A stretch of DNA of 29,506 bases from Saccoglossus kowalevskii (taxonomy: Eukaryota; Hemichordata; Enteropneusta; Harrimaniidae), in NCBI RefSeq assembly GCF_000003605.2, contig NW_003158724.1:616734-646239 (forward strand), written 5' to 3'. Positions 27,033-29,506 of the stretch are shown here, in pieces. The stretch's first letter is position 1; each line of letters opens with the position of its first letter. Both the position numbers and the translations under genes were made by a program. Under the pieces are notes generated by a model that worked only from the letters and a program-made list of their open reading frames with translations, was not told the DNA's origin and ran no database searches.

Positions 27033-28451
27033 TTAGTATGCATGTTAAGTTCTGTCAACAATGGAACAGTGAGTTTACACACATACACAGTAAGAGGACT
27101 GGATGACTCTGAGCCAGGAGGAAAACATGTACCCAAGAACAAGCTAATAACTGTTTACGTCTTGTTTACTAATATACGCATCTCAATCAAATACGATTCG
27201 TTTTTGAACAATCATGGCTGTATTTGTTCGATTATTTAAAGCCGGAGGGTCGTCATCTGCGCACACGCGGGAATTGAGTCCCAAGCGACGATAACAACAC
27301 GCGCTAAAACACAAAGGCTCATGGGTAGACGCTTGTTTGTTAGGGGGGAGGTTCCTATTGACGTGGGTTTGTTTATTGATTTGTAATTTTTTTGGCGGGC
27401 TGAAGAGGGCGCGCCAAATCCGCACGTGCGTTTGAGCTTGCGCTTTGAAATTCCTGTACTAGGTAAATATGGGGCACACGTGTGCTAGCAAACGCTGCCT
27501 CCTGCTCCCAGCAACAACACTTTGATGCCCAGATAAATAAAATATTAGTTTTCTGAGTTTTATGTTTCGATAAATCATACTTTATTTTCCAGACTAAAAT
27601 ATTTAAACAATCACATTCCCAAAGTTATCTAGGATTTGTAGAGAAGTAGTATATTGTGCGATAGAACATTGCGGGGGGAAATAGTAGAGGGATTCAGGGT
27701 ATAAGGATGATGACAGGAGTGTCGTGTCAGACTGAACAAAATAGTGAAACTCGCTTGAGTTTAGTGATGACGTATTGTATAACACAATGTAAGATAAACA
27801 GAAACTGGAATGGTGAAGAAGTAGCAAGCAACATAATACAAGTTGGATTATATATAGCCTTAGTAGGATTCACGTGAACTTAACATTGGTCATTGGTCAA
27901 AAGTTGACTTGACATGTCTTCTCCCAGGTTCGCACATAAGGTAAAAATGGCTTGAATGGTTACAGCTGTTCACATATGTACAAACAATACAAACAAAGAA
28001 AGTCAGAGAAACACCCTAGAAAAACAATCAAATGTTGCTGGCTTGCAGTAAAGCTCTGTTTAAATAATATTAACTTGTTAATTAATTATAGCTCGTCCAC
28101 AATCATTTTCATTTCTGTCCTAGTTCATATTGAACGTGATATTTCTTGATATAGTGGTTATCTCTGTCTGCGAGGTTATTTTACTTGATTGTTATGTAAA
28201 TTCTAAATCACACATGTAAACAAAAAGTAGGGAGTTTCATTTGCAAGCCAGAAACATACTTTATACAAATCATTCTCTTCCTCTGTTTTTATTTTTATCT
28301 GTGATTACCTGCAAACTTATACCTGGGATAGCTATTGGTAGATTTCCAAATCTTAATTCGGGTAGATTTGTTAGAATAGAAACACGCTGACTAACAACAA
28401 TATGCAATTTGTTTAAAATAAATAAAAAAAAACAGCTTTGATGTAATATTG
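27031..28451. other. Unassigned region with a CpG-rich promoter-like patch
   Basis: The stretch 27240-27500 is CpG-rich compared with the rest of the window. It includes two E2F-like matches facing each other: TTTGGCGGG at 27391-27399 and GCGCCAAA at 27411-27418 (TTTGGCGC on the - strand). CACGTG boxes lie nearby at about 27423 and 27477. This could be the promoter of a gene that is not resolved here. I found no convincing exon; the - strand frame at 27183-27425 is low-complexity and unrecognised. The rest, to 28451, shows nothing. Confidence 0.4.
27391..27418. promoter_or_regulatory. Pair of E2F-like sites
   Basis: TTTGGCGGG on the + strand and TTTGGCGC on the - strand lie 11 bp apart in a CpG-rich patch. 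E2F/DP binding is a reasonable inference from the core TTTSGCGS, but short motifs like these occur by chance. Confidence 0.25.
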
Positions 28452-28768
<317 letters not shown>

Positions 28769-28963
28769 GCGATCATTCTTCTTCCAGTACACTAGTACAG
28801 TACATAACACATACATAGTAAATGTTTTAATTACGCTAACGTGGTTTATTTCTTTATTGGTGAAAAATCAAAAGATGTTTTTTTAATTGAATCACAGCTA
28901 AAAATTACAAAATATTATGAAGTGATAACATGTGGGTGATAAAAATTATTTTTTATTAAAAAT

Positions 28964-29155
28964 ATGAATGTGGAGAAAAGAGCTTCCAAACATGGAATGT
29001 GCATAATTACGTGCGCTACTATTATTGTAGTATTTTCAATTTGTATGATCTGCGGAAAACTTCTCACTAAGCCAAGTATTAAAGAGTCTTTGGATTTTGT
29101 ACAGTTCACAAGAAGTGTTATCAAACCTACAACGATTTTTAGAAGTCATTTCTAA
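28964..29155 (+). CDS. Unidentified small membrane-protein-like ORF
   Basis: This is an ATG-initiated frame of 63 residues ending in TAA. Its N terminus is basic (Met-Asn-Val-Glu-Lys-Arg), followed by a strongly hydrophobic run of about 20 residues rich in Ile, Val, Phe and Cys (about residues 12-32), then a hydrophilic part. That is the layout of a type II signal-anchor, as in the first exon of Golgi enzymes. A purine is at -3 of the ATG. In the same frame after two stops, 29201-29278 reads as a second protein-like stretch. I do not recognise the protein, and chance cannot be excluded at this length. Confidence 0.25.
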   Translation: MNVEKRASKHGMCIITCATIIVVFSICMICGKLLTKPSIKESLDFVQFTRSVIKPTTIFRSHF

Positions 29156-29506
29156 AATAATGTAAAGGCTTAATTTTTACTTGGAATTTATTTTCTTTGA
29201 AAGGATGAATCCGTGAAATTACAATCCAATGATCATTCTTATTTCCCTATGCTTTACACTCAACTCATCAAAAGTCAGTGAAAATAAACATCCCACAAAA
29301 CAGCCATAATGTTCAGCGAAAATTACACTGTAACAGAGTTCGATCAAGCTGCCTCACTGACAAACCTAGATCGGTATCTTATCCAATTGCAACAATGCTC
29401 ACTAGCTACACAGAGCACTTTAAATGCTGTTGAAATAGATACAAATTAACAACAGAATTAGTTGCTCTACAATGGAGTCTGTGGCTTGACAAACCCGATG
29501 AAAATT
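29156..29506. other. Right edge with short protein-like frames
   Basis: Two frames look somewhat protein-like: 29201-29278 (Asp-Glu-Ser-Val-Lys-Leu onward) and an ATG frame of 46 codons at 29309-29449. Stops separate them and neither matches a family. They could be the beginning of a gene that continues past the window, or a decayed copy of one. No splice sites are convincing. Confidence 0.25.

Overview
The window looks like nuclear DNA of an invertebrate animal. It is AT-rich and CpG-poor, its genes are broken by GT-AG introns, it carries long simple-sequence tracts, and it holds fragments of LINE and terminal-inverted-repeat elements. The two recognisable proteins are animal families. I read it as a marine invertebrate bilaterian, such as a hemichordate, echinoderm, cephalochordate or lophotrochozoan, and the sequence does not let me choose further.

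Two genes are convincing, and they converge tail to tail. On the + strand, nine exons from 4408 to 11663 encode the last 938 residues of an adhesion GPCR of subfamily A (ADGRA2/ADGRA3, formerly GPR124/GPR125). They cover most of the GAIN domain, the GPS, seven membrane segments and a long cytoplasmic tail ending in the PDZ ligand ETSV. The exons for the upstream ectodomain lie left of the window or were not found in 1-4407. On the - strand, six coding exons from 26108 down to 15896 encode a complete 238-residue quinoid dihydropteridine reductase (QDPR), the enzyme that recycles tetrahydrobiopterin. The 4.2 kb between the two stop codons holds 3' UTR sequence and scattered repeats. The genes have no known joint function, but from memory human ADGRA3 and QDPR are both on 4p15, so the pair may be a remnant of ancestral linkage.

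Region by region: 1-4407 is mostly intron or upstream DNA with a 194-bp GTCT microsatellite; 4408-11663 is the receptor; 11664-15895 is intergenic; 15896-26108 is QDPR, whose 5.9-kb first intron is crowded with repeats; 26109-29506 holds a 5'-truncated LINE tail, a CpG-rich promoter-like patch, a compound tetranucleotide microsatellite and a small unidentified membrane-protein-like ORF.

The least ordinary part is QDPR intron 1. A 27-bp inverted pair at 21180-21206 and 23413-23439 (25/27 identical), flanked by 8-bp sequences matching at 6 of 8 positions, could delimit an undescribed hAT-like non-autonomous element of about 2.26 kb. Inside it are a long imperfect inverted repeat and a degenerate 75-90-bp tandem repeat. 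A second element of 533 bp, with 13-bp perfect inverted ends and an internal tandem array, lies just beyond it. Two CTCF-like motifs in convergent orientation and several RFX X-box-like motifs are also noted. I found no tRNA, rRNA, CRISPR array or operon-like system, and nothing here amounts to a demonstrated new biological system.
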